Positions 5,345 through 6,093 of a stretch of DNA of 6,093 nt are shown one piece after another (the first letter of the stretch is position 1; each line of letters begins with the position of its first letter). A program made the translations under genes and the position numbers. The notes beneath the pieces were generated by a model, which saw nothing but the letters and a program-made list of their open reading frames with translations, had not been told where the DNA came from and did not search any database. This stretch comes from Pseudomonadota bacterium (GTDB lineage Bacteria; Pseudomonadota; Alphaproteobacteria; Acetobacterales; Acetobacteraceae): contig JAKBCD010000132.1 in assembly GCA_021808205.1 (NCBI GenBank), positions 1 through 6,093 on the forward strand. The letters are read 5' to 3'.

Positions 5345-6093
5345 AAGCCAGCGCCTTGGACGCCATTTCGTAGGTGTTACGGCTGAGATGTTCACGCGCC
5401 AGGACGCGTTCAAGTTCTCGTTTCATCAATTCCTGCCGGGCGGGATCAAACCGACGCCAATGGCCCAGCGCCGTTACCAGCCGTGCCGCGATCTGCGGGT
5501 TGGTTTCATCCAGCCGCAGCACGAAATCCGCCAACAGCTTGTAGCCCCCGCCGGATTTGTCATGGAACTTCGACGGGTTGGCCGTGAAGGCGCTGATGAG
5601 CGCGCGCACCCGGTTGGGGTTGCGCAAATCCATGTCCGGATGGGCGGCGAGCGCCTGCACCACCGCCAGGGTGTCCGCCGCGTTGCTGCGCGCCTGCACC
5701 GAGAACCATTTATCCAGCACCAATTGCGTGCCGCTCCATTGCTCGTAGAAGCCTTGCAGTGCCGCATCCCGCGTTGGGCCGGGTGTGTCTACCAGATGGG
5801 CCAGTGCCGCCAGCTTCTCGGTCATGTTGCCGGCGTGGTGAAACTGCGCGGCGGCCAGGGCCGTGCCCTGGGCGGCAGACAAATACCCCAGCACCGCGTT
5901 GCGCAGGGCCCTGGCGCCAATGGCGGGTCCGCAAACATCATCTGGCGCAGCACCGCCAAACGCCTTGTATGCGGCTTGGAACTCAGCGTTCAAGACCTGG
6001 CCCAGCGCCTGGCGCGCCGCCTGGCGAACCGCATGAATGGCGTCGGGATCGGCGATCGTCATATCGTCCGCCAGCAATGTTTCCATCGGCAGG
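5343..6093 (-). CDS. pepN: Aminopeptidase N, C-terminal part (5' truncated by window)
   Basis: The last 249 codons of an M1-family zinc aminopeptidase; the frame stays open to the window edge (Leu-Pro precede the first Met at 6086), so that Met is internal. The visible portion is the helical-repeat C-terminal domain of the PepN type. Recognisable pieces are ADPDAIHAVRQAAR near the edge, GFYEQWSGTQLVLDKWF in the middle, then HPDMDLRNPNRVRALISAF, NPSKFHDKSGGGYKLLADFV, NPQIAARLVTALGHWRRFD and the terminal LSRNTYEMASKALA, which parallel the E. coli PepN C-terminus. The catalytic GAMEN and HExxH...E motifs would lie outside the window, so activity cannot be judged here. PepN is a broad cytosolic aminopeptidase for peptide turnover. 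It is the upstream member of a tight leftward cluster with two glutathione transferases; the promoter is outside the window. Confidence 0.95.
   Translation of the reverse strand, partial: LPMETLLADDMTIADPDAIHAVRQAARQALGQVLNAEFQAAYKAFGGAAPDDVCGPAIGARALRNAVLGYLSAAQGTALAAAQFHHAGNMTEKLAALAHLVDTPGPTRDAALQGFYEQWSGTQLVLDKWFSVQARSNAADTLAVVQALAAHPDMDLRNPNRVRALISAFTANPSKFHDKSGGGYKLLADFVLRLDETNPQIAARLVTALGHWRRFDPARQELMKRELERVLAREHLSRNTYEMASKALA

Noticed and set aside
5333..5413. N-terminal extension of the YfcG-like GST to an ATG at 5413
   Set aside because: The extension overlaps the pepN coding end, and family similarity begins exactly at the ATG at 5332, which has AAGGAG 6 nt upstream.

Overview
The window reads as ordinary chromosome from an alphaproteobacterium with a GC-rich genome. 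The best lineage marker is the fragment at the left edge, a PopZ-like (DUF2497) C-terminus directly upstream of valS, a family and gene order I know from Alphaproteobacteria. A placement in Rhodospirillales/Acetobacteraceae is possible, but I cannot show it from this sequence.

Layout. The left half is transcribed rightward: the 3' end of a popZ-like gene, then valS (GTG start behind a GGAGGG site), a GNAT acetyltransferase overlapping valS by ATGA, and a small four-helix membrane protein. The right half is transcribed leftward: the 3' part of pepN (aminopeptidase N), a YfcG/Nu-class glutathione transferase starting 10 nt after the pepN stop, and a LigE-type (beta-etherase-like) glutathione transferase overlapping it by ATGA. 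The two groups converge on a gap of about 190 nt (3791-3980). This gap is less GC-rich than its surroundings and holds three consecutive imperfect-to-perfect palindromes that share short core words.

How the genes may work together. valS is a housekeeping gene and PopZ is a polar organiser of chromosome and cell-cycle proteins. The GNAT gene and the membrane protein probably ride on the valS transcript. In the leftward group, stop/start coupling suggests the two glutathione transferases are made together. A LigE-type enzyme with a Nu-class enzyme recalls the two chemical steps of glutathione-dependent beta-aryl ether cleavage, where Nu-class enzymes can act as the glutathione lyase. PepN can hydrolyse Cys-Gly in E. 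coli, so a thiol or glutathione-conjugate theme is possible but unproven.

I found no CRISPR, prophage, transposase, tRNA or rRNA, and no clear new multigene system. The points most worth a second look are the coupled glutathione transferase pair, the palindrome cluster, the UPF0060/SMR-like small membrane protein, and a hairpin abutting the valS ribosome binding site.
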